Shown: positions 24,254 through 33,267, counted from the first letter of the stretch. The stretch: DNA of 64,000 bases from Agrobacterium tumefaciens (GCF_005221325.1 NZ_CP039889.1:310001-374000); one strand, 5' to 3'. The notes: generated by a model from the letters alone, not told the origin. Numbers and translations: made by a program.

Positions 24254-24624
24254 CCGCAGGGCGGGTTTGTTTTGAGCACGAAAAGGGGATTCCGGCACTG
24301 CCAGAAAGCATGCCGGAGGCGAGTTGACCGCGCGTGGAAAGCGCTTGTGGTTTTGCTCCTTAGCCATTGATAATAAACCATTTAATTGAAAATAAAAGAA
24401 ATGAAAAAACAGCACAAAAGCTGCTTTTTAACCGGACAAAATACTTGACACAAAAATGAACTAACTGGTACAAACATTAGGATTAACACCATGCCGGTGA
24501 CGAGGACCTAAGGCCTCCGACGGCAGGAGCAAATAAAAATGGAGGGCTCTGACGCCGCAAGGCTCCAGAGCGATGCGGACAAGGCAAAAACGCCTGTCCG
24601 GACCCGAACGGGTTGGGAGGAAGA
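24254..24624. other. 371-bp promoter region between pcaB and the twin-binding-protein transporter
   Basis: The GC content drops around 24370-24480, where a TTGACA at 24445-24450 with a TACAAA-like -10 at about 24469 makes a plausible promoter. A palindromic core at 24460-24469 sits between these elements. About 150 bp of leader follow, with no gene-like frame. Confidence 0.55.
24445..24474 (+). promoter_or_regulatory. Candidate promoter with embedded TetR-type operator core
   Basis: TTGACA at 24445 is followed by ACTAACTGGTACA at 24460-24472 in the spacer/-10 area. ACTAACTGGT has the palindromic pattern ACYAAYTRGT. The TetR/quiC intergenic region carries ACCAATTAGTACA at 30601-30613, matching at 10 of 13 positions. 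A repressor bound here would block RNA polymerase. Confidence 0.55.
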
Positions 24625-25293
24625 ATGTCTTACAGTCTCGATTTTTCGGCGGTCATCGAGCGCCTGCCCGAGCTGCTTTTGGCCTGTCTTGCGACAATCG
24701 GCCTGGCGATTGCCGGCATGTCGCTCGCGACAGTCATCGGCGTTCTCGGCGTCGTTGCCCGCCGTTCGCGCTTCAAGCTGCTGCGCGGGCTCGTCATCGG
24801 TTTTGTGGAAGCCATCCGCAACACGCCGTTTCTGGTGCAGATATTCTTCATCTTCTTCGCCCTGCCGCAGATCGGCATCAAGCTCAACCCGACGGTCACC
24901 GCCATCATCGCGCTCGCTCTCAACGGTGGCGCCTATGCGATTGAAATCATTCGCGGCGGGGTTGATTCCATTCCCAAGGGCCAGGTGGAAGCGGGGCTGG
25001 CACTCGGCCTGCACCGCGCGCAGATTTTCCGCCACATCATCTTAAAGCCGGCGCTGCGGGCGGTTTATCCCTCGCTCACCAGCCAGTTCATCATGCTGAC
25101 GCTGACCACCTCGGTCTGTACGTCGATCGCGGCTTACGAGCTGACCTCGGTGGCGCAGAAGATCGAGGCGGATACGTTCCGTTCCTTCGAGGTCTATTTC
25201 TCGATCACGCTGCTTTATCTGGTCATTTCCTCGCTGATGATGGGCATTTTCGCGCTCATCTCGCGCGCATCCTTCAGCTATCCGGTCAAGTGA
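24625..25293 (+). CDS. Amino-acid-type (PAAT) ABC transporter permease, likely for shikimate/quinate
   Basis: 222 residues with about five membrane segments and the HisM/GlnP-type motif GGAYAIEIIRGGVDSIPKGQVEAGLALGL (about 110-138). The family normally imports polar amino acids. The ATG at 24625 follows GGGAGGAAG. It forms a transporter with the next four genes and shares its transcription direction with aroE, aroQ and, further on, quiC, so a hydroaromatic acid is a better guess than an amino acid. That substrate assignment is inference. Confidence 0.88.
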   Translation: MSYSLDFSAVIERLPELLLACLATIGLAIAGMSLATVIGVLGVVARRSRFKLLRGLVIGFVEAIRNTPFLVQIFFIFFALPQIGIKLNPTVTAIIALALNGGAYAIEIIRGGVDSIPKGQVEAGLALGLHRAQIFRHIILKPALRAVYPSLTSQFIMLTLTTSVCTSIAAYELTSVAQKIEADTFRSFEVYFSITLLYLVISSLMMGIFALISRASFSYPVK

Positions 25294-25303
25294 GGAGAAG
25301 ACA

Positions 25304-25954
25304 ATGGCATCCATCGGTCCCAACGAACTCTTCTTCCTGATGCAAGGCCTGAAATGGACCCTTGCGCTGACCTTGATCGGCTTCATCGGCGGCGGTGTCT
25401 TCGGCCTTTGCGTGGCGCTTGCCCGCGTCGCGGACAGCCCGGCAATCCAGCGTGCCAGCACGGCTTTCATCGCCGTTTTCCAGGGCACGCCGCTCCTGAT
25501 GCAGCTTTTCGTGGTTTATTACGGCGTGGCGCTTGCGGGCCTCAATGTCGATGCCTGGATCGCGGTCGCCATCGCCTTTACCCTGCATGCCAGCGCCTTT
25601 CTCGGTGAAATCTGGCGCGGCGGCATCCAGGCGGTACCGAAGGGCCAGACGGAAGCCGCCAATGCGCTCGGCCTGCACTACGTGTCGCGCATGAAGGACG
25701 TAGTTCTGCCGCAGGCCTTCAAGATTTCGCTGCCGGCCACCATCGGTTTCCTCGTGCAGCTCATCAAGGGCACCTCGCTTGCGGCAATCGTCGGCTTCGT
25801 CGAGCTGTCGCGCGCCGGCCAGATCGTCTCCAACCAGACGTTCCGTCCGCTCACCGTCTTCGCCATCGTCGGCATCATCTATTTCCTGATCTGCTGGCCG
25901 CTTTCCTTGTGGGGCGCCGGCGTTGAAAAGCGGCTGCAGGCCGCGTCCCGCTAA
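25304..25954 (+). CDS. Amino-acid-type ABC transporter permease 2
   Basis: 216 residues. The motif HASAFLGEIWRGGIQAVPKGQTEAANALGL near residue 95 is the permease-ATPase docking loop. It pairs with the preceding permease, as in two-permease PAAT systems. It starts 10 bp after the first permease and lies 43 bp before the first binding protein. Confidence 0.9.
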   Translation: MASIGPNELFFLMQGLKWTLALTLIGFIGGGVFGLCVALARVADSPAIQRASTAFIAVFQGTPLLMQLFVVYYGVALAGLNVDAWIAVAIAFTLHASAFLGEIWRGGIQAVPKGQTEAANALGLHYVSRMKDVVLPQAFKISLPATIGFLVQLIKGTSLAAIVGFVELSRAGQIVSNQTFRPLTVFAIVGIIYFLICWPLSLWGAGVEKRLQAASR

Positions 25955-25997
25955 TCATCAAAAATCATCTCATCAGCTTTGTAAGGAGGAGCAAAAG

Positions 25998-26837
25998 ATG
26001 AAAACTACCAATATGAAATTCTCACGCCGCGCCCTGCTCGCGCTCGCCGCGGTAACGGTTGCCCTGCCTTTCGTCGCACCGGTCGATGCTTTCGCCGGCA
26101 CGGTGGAAGAGGCCAAGGCCAAGGGCAAGGTCGTCATCGGCATTCAGGGCGATAACTCGCCCTGGGGCTTCGTCAATTCCACCGGCGTGCAGGATGGTCT
26201 CGATGCAGATATCGGCAAGGCCTTTGCCGAGTATCTCGGTGTGAAGGTGGAATTCGTGCCGCTCGCCGTGGCCAACCGCATCCCGGCACTTTTGACCGGC
26301 AAGGTCGACGTGCTTTTCGCCACCATGGCCATGACCGCCGAACGCGCCAAGAGCATTCAATATTCCAAGCCCTACGTCGGCAACGTGTTTTCCGTCTACG
26401 GCCCGAAGGACAAAAAGATCGCCGGCTTTGACGATCTGACCAGCCTCAACGTCGGCGTGCCGAAATCGAGCGCCATGGATACGGCCATCACCGCCGGCGC
26501 GGGTTCCAAGGCCAATATTCTGCGCTTCGATGATGACGCCGCTAATATTCAGGCGCTGATTTCCGGCCAGGTCGAAGCGGTCGGCGGCAACATGTTTTAC
26601 GGCGACCGGCTGAACAAGGCCGCCGAGGGCAAATACGAATCGAAGTTCGATCTGACGACGATGTATAACGGCGCCGGCACACGTCCAGGCGAAAAGGACT
26701 GGAACGAGACCATCAATGCCTTCCTCGACAAGATCAAGTCGGATGGCCAGCTCGCCAAGATCTACGACAAGTGGATGAAGCGTGACATTCCGGCCTTCCC
26801 TGAAAGCCTGCCGGATATTCCTTTCACCGTGAAGTGA
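25998..26837 (+). CDS. Periplasmic binding protein 1 (amino-acid-type family 3)
   Basis: 279 residues. A twin-arginine-like N-terminus (FSRRALLALAAVTVALPF) leads to a cleavage site after DAFA. The mature protein begins with EEAKAKGKVVIGIQGDNSPWGF, the usual family-3 entry strand. The ATG at 25998 has AAGGAGG 11 bases upstream. It is a close paralogue of the next gene, with many identical blocks including KANILRFDDDAA, GDRL and TRPGEKDWNE. Confidence 0.92.
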   Translation: MKTTNMKFSRRALLALAAVTVALPFVAPVDAFAGTVEEAKAKGKVVIGIQGDNSPWGFVNSTGVQDGLDADIGKAFAEYLGVKVEFVPLAVANRIPALLTGKVDVLFATMAMTAERAKSIQYSKPYVGNVFSVYGPKDKKIAGFDDLTSLNVGVPKSSAMDTAITAGAGSKANILRFDDDAANIQALISGQVEAVGGNMFYGDRLNKAAEGKYESKFDLTTMYNGAGTRPGEKDWNETINAFLDKIKSDGQLAKIYDKWMKRDIPAFPESLPDIPFTVK

Positions 26838-26871
26838 AACACCGGGACAGGTATATTGGGAGGAGCAACCA

Positions 26872-27708
26872 ATGGGAATCTTTGAGACAAAGACACGTTG
26901 GCGCACGGCCCTCGCAGTCGGATTGGCAGCATTGCTGCCGATCCTGACGCCTGCAGGGACAAATGCACGAACGCTGGAAGAAGCAAAAGCCAGCGGCAAG
27001 ATCGTGATCGGCATTCAGGGCGACAATGCGCCCTGGGGCTTCATCAATTCATCCGGCGTGCAGGAAGGCTACGATGCCGATCTGGCCAGGGGTTTTGCGG
27101 AGTATCTTGGACTGAAAGTGGAATTCGTGCCGCTTGCCGTAGCCAACCGCATTCCTTCGCTCCGCACCGGTAAGGTCGATGCCCTGTTCGCGTCGATGGG
27201 GATGACGCCGGAACGTGCGAAGAATGTACAATATGCGCAGCCTTACGCGCATAACGTCATGTCGGTCTATGCCACGAAAGACAGGAAGATCGCCAATTTC
27301 GACGATCTCACGGGAATGACCGTCGGCGCGCCGAAATCCAGTCCGATGGATACGGCGTTGACCGCAGGTGCCGGCACCAAGGCCAATATTCTGCGCTTCG
27401 ATGACGACGCCGCCACCATCCAGGCGATCCTGTCGGGCCAGATCGAGGCGATCGGCGGCAACCAGTTTTATGGCGACCGTCTCGCGGCGGCCGGCGGCAA
27501 GGATTACGAGGTGAAGTTCGACCTCGTGACCCTCTACAACAGCGCCGCCACGCGCCCCGGTGAAAAGGACTGGAACGAAGCGCTCAACGCCTGGCTCGAC
27601 AAGGCCAAGGCCAATGGCGATCTCGCAAAAGTCTATGCCAAATGGATGAAGCGCCCGGTTCCGGACTTCCCGGCCTCGCTTCCCGACATTCCCTACACCA
27701 TCAACTAA
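26872..27708 (+). CDS. Periplasmic binding protein 2 (tandem paralogue)
   Basis: 278 residues with a signal peptide ending near TNARTLEE. It aligns end to end with the preceding binding protein, and only scattered changes are visible, for example PWGFINSSG against PWGFVNSTG. The pair most likely arose by tandem duplication, giving one transporter two receptors with related ligands. The start is preceded by GGGAGGAG. Confidence 0.92.
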   Translation: MGIFETKTRWRTALAVGLAALLPILTPAGTNARTLEEAKASGKIVIGIQGDNAPWGFINSSGVQEGYDADLARGFAEYLGLKVEFVPLAVANRIPSLRTGKVDALFASMGMTPERAKNVQYAQPYAHNVMSVYATKDRKIANFDDLTGMTVGAPKSSPMDTALTAGAGTKANILRFDDDAATIQAILSGQIEAIGGNQFYGDRLAAAGGKDYEVKFDLVTLYNSAATRPGEKDWNEALNAWLDKAKANGDLAKVYAKWMKRPVPDFPASLPDIPYTIN

Positions 27709-27738
27709 ACGCTGCTGCAAAGCATGAAGGAAAGTTCC

Positions 27739-28500
27739 ATGTCGCAATCCTCCGCCGCACAGGCTCCGCTGATCGCCCTTGAAGGGGTTGGAAAGTGGTA
27801 TGGAGCCTTCCATGCGCTGAAAGGCGTCAACATGACGGTTCGCAAGGGCGAGAAGATCGTTCTTTGCGGCCCGTCGGGTTCGGGCAAATCCACCCTTATC
27901 CGCTGCATCAATCATCTGGAGGAAATCCAGGAGGGCAAGATCACCGTCGAGGGCACCACGCTGTCGGATTCCAGCCGCGCCATCGATGCGGTTCGCCGCG
28001 AAGTGGGCATGGTGTTCCAGAGCTTCAATCTCTTCCCGCACAAGACCATCATGGAAAACTGTACCCTTGCCCCCATGCGGGTGAAGGGTCTTTCCAAGGC
28101 CGATGCCGAGGCGACGGCGCGCAAATATCTCGAGCGCGTGCGTATCCTTAACCAGGCCGACAAATATCCGGCACAGCTTTCCGGCGGGCAGCAGCAACGT
28201 GCAGCCATCGCCCGGGCGCTCTGCATGGAACCGAAGGCCATGCTGTTCGACGAGCCAACCTCGGCGCTCGACCCGGAAATGGTGAAAGAAGTGCTCGACA
28301 CCATGATCGGCCTTGCCCGTGACGGCATGACGATGATCTGCGTGACCCATGAAATGGGTTTCGCCCGGCAGGTGGCCGACCGCGTGGTCTTCATGTCGGA
28401 AGGCGAGATCATCGAGGAAGGCCCGCCGGAAGAATTCTTCCGCGATCCCAAGCACCAGCGTACGCGCACGTTCCTCGGCGAAATTCTCGCCCACCACTGA
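27739..28500 (+). CDS. Amino-acid-type ABC transporter ATP-binding protein (GlnQ/HisP family)
   Basis: 253 residues. Walker [10 protein letters not shown] is at 44-52, the signature LSGGQQQR near residue 149 and Walker [17 protein letters not shown] near residue 170. The ATG at 27739 is preferred over one at 27724 because an AAGGAAAG site lies between them. It completes the five-gene transporter. A perfect 7-bp hairpin follows at 28522-28538. Confidence 0.92.
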   Translation: MSQSSAAQAPLIALEGVGKWYGAFHALKGVNMTVRKGEKIVLCGPSGSGKSTLIRCINHLEEIQEGKITVEGTTLSDSSRAIDAVRREVGMVFQSFNLFPHKTIMENCTLAPMRVKGLSKADAEATARKYLERVRILNQADKYPAQLSGGQQQRAAIARALCMEPKAMLFDEPTSALDPEMVKEVLDTMIGLARDGMTMICVTHEMGFARQVADRVVFMSEGEIIEEGPPEEFFRDPKHQRTRTFLGEILAHH

Positions 28501-28521
28501 GGTTCGCGCGCTCTTAAGGCG

Positions 28522-28538
28522 GGCGGGATTGTCCCGCC
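28522..28538 (+). terminator. Hairpin between transporter ATPase and aroE
   Basis: GGCGGGA and TCCCGCC pair perfectly around TTG, followed by TCTCCC. It may terminate or attenuate transcription before aroE. Confidence 0.5.
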
Positions 28539-28571
28539 TCTCCCACACCGTCCGATGAGCGACACCTGATC

Positions 28572-29441
28572 ATGACAGAAAAAACATCCTTCAAGGTCGG
28601 CCTGATAGGCGCCGATATCCAGCTTTCCAAATCGCCCGCGCTGCATATGCGCGAAGGTGCGGCCCACGGCCTCGATTATTCCTATGAGCTTGTGGATGTC
28701 ACCGTCCGCAAACTGCCGCAGAGTGCTCTTCCCGCTCTTCTCGACGAGCTGGAGGCGCGCGGTTTTGCCGGGACGAACATCACCCATCCCTTCAAGCAGG
28801 CCGTTATTCCGCATCTGCATGAACTCTCCGACGATGCCCGCATGCTGGGCGCGGTCAACACCGTCGTCTTCCGGGACGGACGCCGCATCGGCCACAATAC
28901 CGACTGGTACGGTTTTTACGAAAGCTTTGTGCGCGGCCTGCCGGATGCGAAGCGCGACCGGGCACTTCTGGTCGGCGCGGGTGGGGCCGGCGTTGCGGTG
29001 GCCCATGCCGCATTGAAGCTCGATATTATCAGGCTCGATATTGTCGACCGGGATTTTCCACGAGCAGACCGTTTGGCCGACGAGCTCAATGCCCGTTTTG
29101 GCGAAGGCCGTGCCTTCGCGGTCAAAGACCCGGCCGACTCGCTGCCCTTTGCCGATGGTCTCATCCATGCCACGCCGATGGGCATGCCGGCCCATCCCGG
29201 CATGCCGGTTGCGGCCGAGCTGATCCAACAAAAGCACTGGGTCGCCGATATCGTCTATATGCCGCTGGTGACCGAGCTTCTGGCGACCGCGGCCAGCAAG
29301 GGGTGCCGCACCCTGCCCGGCGGCGGCATGACCGTGTTCCAGGCCGTCGGCGCATTTCGCCTCTTCTGCGGCCACGAGCCGGATGCGAAGCGCATGACAG
29401 CGCATTTCACCGAACTTTGCATGGCGGAGGGTGTGGCATGA
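28572..29441 (+). CDS. aroE: Shikimate/quinate dehydrogenase (AroE family), probably catabolic
   Basis: 289 residues. The substrate motifs [17 protein letters not shown] (catalytic Lys) and NTDWYGFY (catalytic Asp) are intact. The dinucleotide motif [12 protein letters not shown] is followed at the end of the second strand by [11 protein letters not shown]. Biosynthetic, NADP-using AroE usually has an Asn-Arg-Thr here, whereas an Asp suggests NAD and fits a catabolic enzyme oxidising shikimate or quinate. Its position in a transporter and quiC module supports that reading. The cofactor statement is inference from one position. Confidence 0.88.
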   Translation: MTEKTSFKVGLIGADIQLSKSPALHMREGAAHGLDYSYELVDVTVRKLPQSALPALLDELEARGFAGTNITHPFKQAVIPHLHELSDDARMLGAVNTVVFRDGRRIGHNTDWYGFYESFVRGLPDAKRDRALLVGAGGAGVAVAHAALKLDIIRLDIVDRDFPRADRLADELNARFGEGRAFAVKDPADSLPFADGLIHATPMGMPAHPGMPVAAELIQQKHWVADIVYMPLVTELLATAASKGCRTLPGGGMTVFQAVGAFRLFCGHEPDAKRMTAHFTELCMAEGVA

Positions 29442-29881
29442 GCCTTTTCACGATCCTGAACGGCCCGAACCTCAACCTGCTCGGCCAGCGCCAGCCGGAA
29501 ATCTACGGCTACGAGACACTCGCCGATGTCGAGGCCGATTGCCGTGGAATCGCCGAAGCCACCGGCCACGCTCTATTTTTTGCCCAGAGCAACCGGGAAT
29601 ATGAGCTGATCGACTGGATCCACGAAGCCCGCGGCAAGTCCGCAGGCATTGTCATCAATCCCGGCGCCTTTACCCACACGTCAGTGGCGATCCTCGATGC
29701 GCTGAACGCTTTCGAGGCGCCGGTCATCGAAGTTCATATTTCCAACATCCATAAACGCGAGGTCTTCCGGCACCATTCCTATGTCTCGACCCGTGCCGAA
29801 GGCGTGATCGCCGGTCTCGGCATCGAAGGTTACGGGGTGGCGCTACGCCACCTTATCAACCGTCTTTCCCGATCCGCGTAA
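29438..29881 (+). CDS. aroQ: Type II 3-dehydroquinate dehydratase
   Basis: 147 residues, with the full type II active-site set: [19 protein letters not shown] (Arg and Tyr of the lid), [36 protein letters not shown] and FRHHSYVS. It interconverts 3-dehydroquinate and 3-dehydroshikimate. In this operon it would pass quinate-derived dehydroquinate to QuiC. The start ATG at 29438 overlaps the aroE stop. The 3' end overlaps the end of the convergent TetR gene by 26 bp. Confidence 0.93.
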   Translation: MSLFTILNGPNLNLLGQRQPEIYGYETLADVEADCRGIAEATGHALFFAQSNREYELIDWIHEARGKSAGIVINPGAFTHTSVAILDALNAFEAPVIEVHISNIHKREVFRHHSYVSTRAEGVIAGLGIEGYGVALRHLINRLSRSA

Positions 29882-30560
29882 TATGCTCGGGCTTCAGCAC
29901 ATAGCGCAGCAACATCTCCGCCACATGCGCGGACAGCGCTTCCTGGCCGGCCTCACTGAAAAGCGTATCGCCAAAATTGAACGAAAAGGTTTCGGTGTTC
30001 GAGACGTTGTAAAACGACAATGCGCTGATCTGCCAATGCAGTTCAAGAGCGTCCAATCCGGGCCGGAACAGGCCAGTATCCTGCCCGCGCTTCAATATTC
30101 GACGCATGATTTCGATGGCCGGTCGGTTGACGTTGCGGATCGCTTCCGAAACCCTGATGTGCCTGCCGTGGTGAATGTTTTCCGTCATGACCATCCGGAC
30201 GAACGCGGGGTTGCGGCGATGATGCTCGAAGGTAAACCGACAGAGCTTCTCGAGTGCGGCAATAGGCTCCAGATCATCCAGCTCAAGGTTGCCTTCGCCG
30301 CCGCGCACCTGCGCATAGGCCGCCTCCAGGACGCGTTTGTAGAGGCCTTCCTTGTCGCCGAAATAATAATAGATCATGCGCTTGGACGTGCGCGTGCGCG
30401 CCGCGATCTCATCGATGCGCGCGCCGGAGAGGCCGTTCTGCGAAAACTCCTCCATGGCGACGGAAAGAATGTCGCGGCGAACCCCTTCCGGATCGCGCTT
30501 CGCCTGCCGGGTTTCTCGGGTTGGGTTCGAAGTCGCGCTTTTGGTCATCATCCATTCCAT
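29856..30560 (-). CDS. TetR-family regulator, likely of the quinate/shikimate genes
   Basis: About 234 residues. The helix-turn-helix is [44 protein letters not shown], followed by a helical ligand domain. The start is uncertain: ATG codons at 30560, 30551 and 30548 are all in frame and none has a strong ribosome site. It is divergent from quiC, with an imperfect palindrome between them. The related core at the transporter promoter makes it the candidate repressor of both units. Confidence 0.85.
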   Translation of the reverse strand: MEWMMTKSATSNPTRETRQAKRDPEGVRRDILSVAMEEFSQNGLSGARIDEIAARTRTSKRMIYYYFGDKEGLYKRVLEAAYAQVRGGEGNLELDDLEPIAALEKLCRFTFEHHRRNPAFVRMVMTENIHHGRHIRVSEAIRNVNRPAIEIMRRILKRGQDTGLFRPGLDALELHWQISALSFYNVSNTETFSFNFGDTLFSEAGQEALSAHVAEMLLRYVLKPEHITRIGKDG

Positions 30561-30593
30561 CGATGCGGCGGGCGGCCTTAAGGTCACGCCCTG

Positions 30594-30617
30594 CTTATTA
30601 ACCAATTAGTACATAAG
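30594..30617. promoter_or_regulatory. Imperfect 24-bp palindrome between TetR and quiC
   Basis: The half sites CTTATTAACCAA and TTAGTACATAAG match as inverted complements in 9 of 12 positions. The centre contains ACCAATTAGT, which fits the palindromic pattern ACYAAYTRGT also seen at 24460-24469. It lies 18 bp before the quiC start codon. Confidence 0.6.
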
Positions 30618-30635
30618 GCTGAAAAGGAAGGCAAT

Positions 30636-32573
30636 ATGGCGAGCTATGACACAGGAAGACACGGCATGCCAATGCGCACATCCATCGCAACCGTGTCCAT
30701 CAGCGGCGAGTTCCCCGAAAAACTGGCGGCCATCGCCAAGGCCGGCTTTTCCGGCGTAGAGATTTTCGAGAATGATTTCCTGACCTATGACGCCTCCCCG
30801 CGCGAGGTGAAGGCGCTGGCAGCCGATCACGGGCTTGACATTACCCTTTTCCAGCCGTTCCGCGATTTCGAGGGCATGCCGGAGCCGCACCGCGCCCGTG
30901 CTTTCGAGAGGGCTGAGCGGAAATTCGATATCATGGGCGAACTCGGCACCGATCTGATGCTGATCTGCTCGAATGTCTCGCCGGTCTCGCTCGGCGGCAT
31001 CGACCGCGCCGCGGCCGATTTCCACCAACTGGGCGAACTGGCCGCAAAACATGGTGTGCGTGTCGGTTACGAGGCGCTGGCCTGGGGCCGCCACATCAGC
31101 GATCACCGCGATGCCTGGGAGGTGGTACGCCGCGCCGATCACGCCAATGTCGGCATCATCCTTGATAGTTTCCACACGCTGTCACGCAAGATCGATCCCA
31201 ATTCGATCCGCTCCATCCCCGGCGACAAGATCTTCATCGTGCAGCTGGCCGATGCGCCGCTGATCGACATGGACCTGCTCTACTGGAGCCGCCATTTCCG
31301 CAACATGCCGGGTGAAGGCGATCTGCCTGTCGTGGATTTCATGCGCGCGGTGGCCGCGACCGGTTATAGCGGCCCGCTGTCGCTGGAAATCTTCAACGAC
31401 CAGTTCCGCGGCGGCTCGGCCCGGCTGCTTGCCGAAGATGGCCACCGCTCGCTGATCAACCTCATGGACCAGGTGCGGCGTCTCGAACCCGATATCCGCA
31501 TCGATGTGCCTGCCATGCCGGAACGGGTAGAGACGCAGGGCGTGGAATTCGTCGAATTCACCACGGCGCCGGAGGAAAAGGCCAATCTGGAAGCGCTGCT
31601 CGCCACGCTCGGTTTTGAAAAAGCGGCGCAACACCGCAACCGCACGGTCGATCTTTATACCCAGGGCGATATCCGCATCGTCATCAATACCGGCGATGAC
31701 GGCGACAGCTTCGCCGGTGCCTCCTATTCTATCCACGGCACCAATGCCTATGCCTTCGGACTGAAGGTCGACGATGCCAAGGCAGCGCTGGCGCGGGCCG
31801 AAGTGCTCGGCGCACCGACCTTCGCGGAACCGCGCAAGACAGGCGAAGTCGCCGTTCCCGCCATTCAGGGCGTGGGCAATGGCGTCATCTATTTCCTCGA
31901 TGCTTCGCCGGCGCTCGCCTCCATCTGGGACAAGGAATTTGTGCCGACGCAGGGGCAGAAGGCGGTGAGCGATGCCGGCCTGACGCGCATCGATCATCTC
32001 GCGCAAACAACGCATTATGATGAAATGCTGACCTGGCTTCTGTTCTACACCTCGCTGTTTTCCTCCCGGCGTACCCCGATGGTCGATGTGGTCGATCCGG
32101 GCGGGCTGGTGCGCAGCCAGGCGATTGAAAGCGTGCCCTCGCCGCATTTCCGCCTGACCATGAATGGCGCGGACAACCGCAAGACCTTCGCCGGCAAATT
32201 TCTGGCTGAAGGTTTCGGCACCAGCATCCAGCACATCGCCTTCGCCACCGACGACATTTTCGCAACGGCCAGGGCGATGCAGGCGCGCGGCTTCCACGCC
32301 CTCCCGATCTCACGCAATTATTACGATGATCTCGAAGCCCGCTTGGGCCTGGAACCGGAATTTTCCGATGCGCTGCGGGAAGCGAGCATTCTTTATGACC
32401 GCGACGACAATGGCGAATATTTCCAGATCTACAGCCGCACCTTCGGGGAAGGTTTCTTCTTCGAAATCATCGAACGGCGCGGGGCTTACAGCGGTTATGG
32501 CGCAATGAACGCCCCCTTCCGCATCGCCGCCCAGCGACGCCTTGCGCCGCCGGTTGGCATGCCGAAGGAATAA
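30636..32573 (+). CDS. quiC: 3-dehydroshikimate dehydratase fused to an HPPD-like domain (QuiC type)
   Basis: 645 residues in two parts. Residues about 15-290 are a TIM-barrel dehydratase, with EIFENDFLTYD at the start, GYEALAWGRH, ILDSFHTLS and SLEIFNDQF carrying likely metal ligands. Residues about 300-630 resemble 4-hydroxyphenylpyruvate dioxygenase, with RIDHLAQTTHYDEM and STSIQHIAFAT-like metal-ligand regions and GEGFFFEIIERRG at the end. Such fusions are known DHS dehydratases that form protocatechuate, as in Pseudomonas putida QuiC. The ATG at 30636 follows AAGGAAGG. This enzyme links the shikimate/quinate module to pcaHG. Confidence 0.93.
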   Translation: MASYDTGRHGMPMRTSIATVSISGEFPEKLAAIAKAGFSGVEIFENDFLTYDASPREVKALAADHGLDITLFQPFRDFEGMPEPHRARAFERAERKFDIMGELGTDLMLICSNVSPVSLGGIDRAAADFHQLGELAAKHGVRVGYEALAWGRHISDHRDAWEVVRRADHANVGIILDSFHTLSRKIDPNSIRSIPGDKIFIVQLADAPLIDMDLLYWSRHFRNMPGEGDLPVVDFMRAVAATGYSGPLSLEIFNDQFRGGSARLLAEDGHRSLINLMDQVRRLEPDIRIDVPAMPERVETQGVEFVEFTTAPEEKANLEALLATLGFEKAAQHRNRTVDLYTQGDIRIVINTGDDGDSFAGASYSIHGTNAYAFGLKVDDAKAALARAEVLGAPTFAEPRKTGEVAVPAIQGVGNGVIYFLDASPALASIWDKEFVPTQGQKAVSDAGLTRIDHLAQTTHYDEMLTWLLFYTSLFSSRRTPMVDVVDPGGLVRSQAIESVPSPHFRLTMNGADNRKTFAGKFLAEGFGTSIQHIAFATDDIFATARAMQARGFHALPISRNYYDDLEARLGLEPEFSDALREASILYDRDDNGEYFQIYSRTFGEGFFFEIIERRGAYSGYGAMNAPFRIAAQRRLAPPVGMPKE

Positions 32574-32594
32574 GTCCCGGCACCAAAATCCGAT

Positions 32595-32633
32595 CGGGCC
32601 GCAGTCGGCAGAAATGCCGCTGCGGCCCGTTTT
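32595..32633 (+). terminator. Rho-independent terminator after quiC
   Basis: CGGGCCGCAG pairs with CTGCGGCCCG, and the nested CGGCA/TGCCG extends the stem to 15 bp with one bulge and a GAAA tetraloop. TTTT follows directly, giving a textbook terminator 22 bp after the quiC stop. Confidence 0.85.
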
Positions 32634-32636
32634 CAT

Positions 32637-32939
32637 TCAAGCCAAAGTCGTTATTTCATAATCCCGTGGAATGGCGGAGGTCGCTGTGAACCAGGCAGAT
32701 GCCCGCGTCCGCTGCTGATGAAAATCAAAGGCAGGACGATCGGCAAAAAGCTCCTCCACCCGCCAGATCAGCGGATCGTCGGTCTGAGACACCTCGAAAG
32801 AAATGCAACCGGGTTCCGCTCTCGTCAGGCGAATATGTTCTGGAAGATGGTGCCGCACCAGTTCAACATCATCTTCCGATAAGCACCGCAGAAAACCGCT
32901 CAGCCTGACCCTGCCTGCCTCGTTGTTCATGCCTGACAT
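32637..32939 (-). CDS. Small ABM-like (antibiotic biosynthesis monooxygenase) domain protein
   Basis: About 100 residues. HLPEHIRLTRAEPGCISFEVSQTDDPLIWRVEELFADRPAFDFHQQRTRASAW matches the ferredoxin-like ABM fold seen in putative quinol monooxygenases. The ATG at about 32939 has GAGGAATGG upstream; ATG codons at 32945 and 32930 are alternatives. It is convergent with quiC. Members are often linked to aromatic or quinone metabolism, but no substrate can be named. Confidence 0.75.
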   Translation of the reverse strand: MSGMNNEAGRVRLSGFLRCLSEDDVELVRHHLPEHIRLTRAEPGCISFEVSQTDDPLIWRVEELFADRPAFDFHQQRTRASAWFTATSAIPRDYEITTLA

Positions 32940-33267
32940 TTCCATTCCTCATCGCTCTTCATCCACCCCGCGGGCAGCGCTCTCCGCGCTCACCCCGATT
33001 GGATGGAACGTGGATATCGCCACGCTCCCTCAGCTTTGCAAGCTCACCATAAATTTATCCGCCTGCCTGCGCAGAGGAAAACGGCTTTTAGTGACAGCAA
33101 TTCCGCGACACAGGCATCTTTCGCGGCCTTCGGTGCAAATTGACGCTCAAAATCGATGCGCCTGCACATTTGTAGAGCAGTACACAAAAATTGTTCAACA
33201 CTCTGGACATGATTGTTCTGTTTTGTTAGCTTTTTCGACAAAACAAGGGTGGGGGAATAGAGTTTCA
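32940..33267. other. About 330-bp intergenic region upstream of the peptide-transporter locus
   Basis: It contains lower-GC sequence from about 33040 to 33260 and an inverted repeat at 33219-33245. No gene-like frame is visible. Promoters for the ABM gene (minus) and the transporter locus (plus) must lie here. Confidence 0.5.
33219..33245. promoter_or_regulatory. Perfect 8-bp inverted repeat TGTTTTGT-N11-ACAAAACA
   Basis: The two arms are exact inverted complements in an AT-rich promoter-like context, followed by an AGGGTGGGGG stretch and an ATG at 33268. It is a candidate operator for the peptide-transporter locus; the regulator is not identified. Confidence 0.45.

Noticed and set aside
27049..28548. 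A nearly 500-codon minus-strand frame across the binding protein and ATPase genes
   Set aside because: The plus-strand genes have definite family motifs and ribosome sites; the antisense frame crosses two genes and their gap.
30606..30635. Possible riboswitch in the short quiC leader
   Set aside because: The space is too short and is explained by the operator palindrome and the ribosome-binding site.
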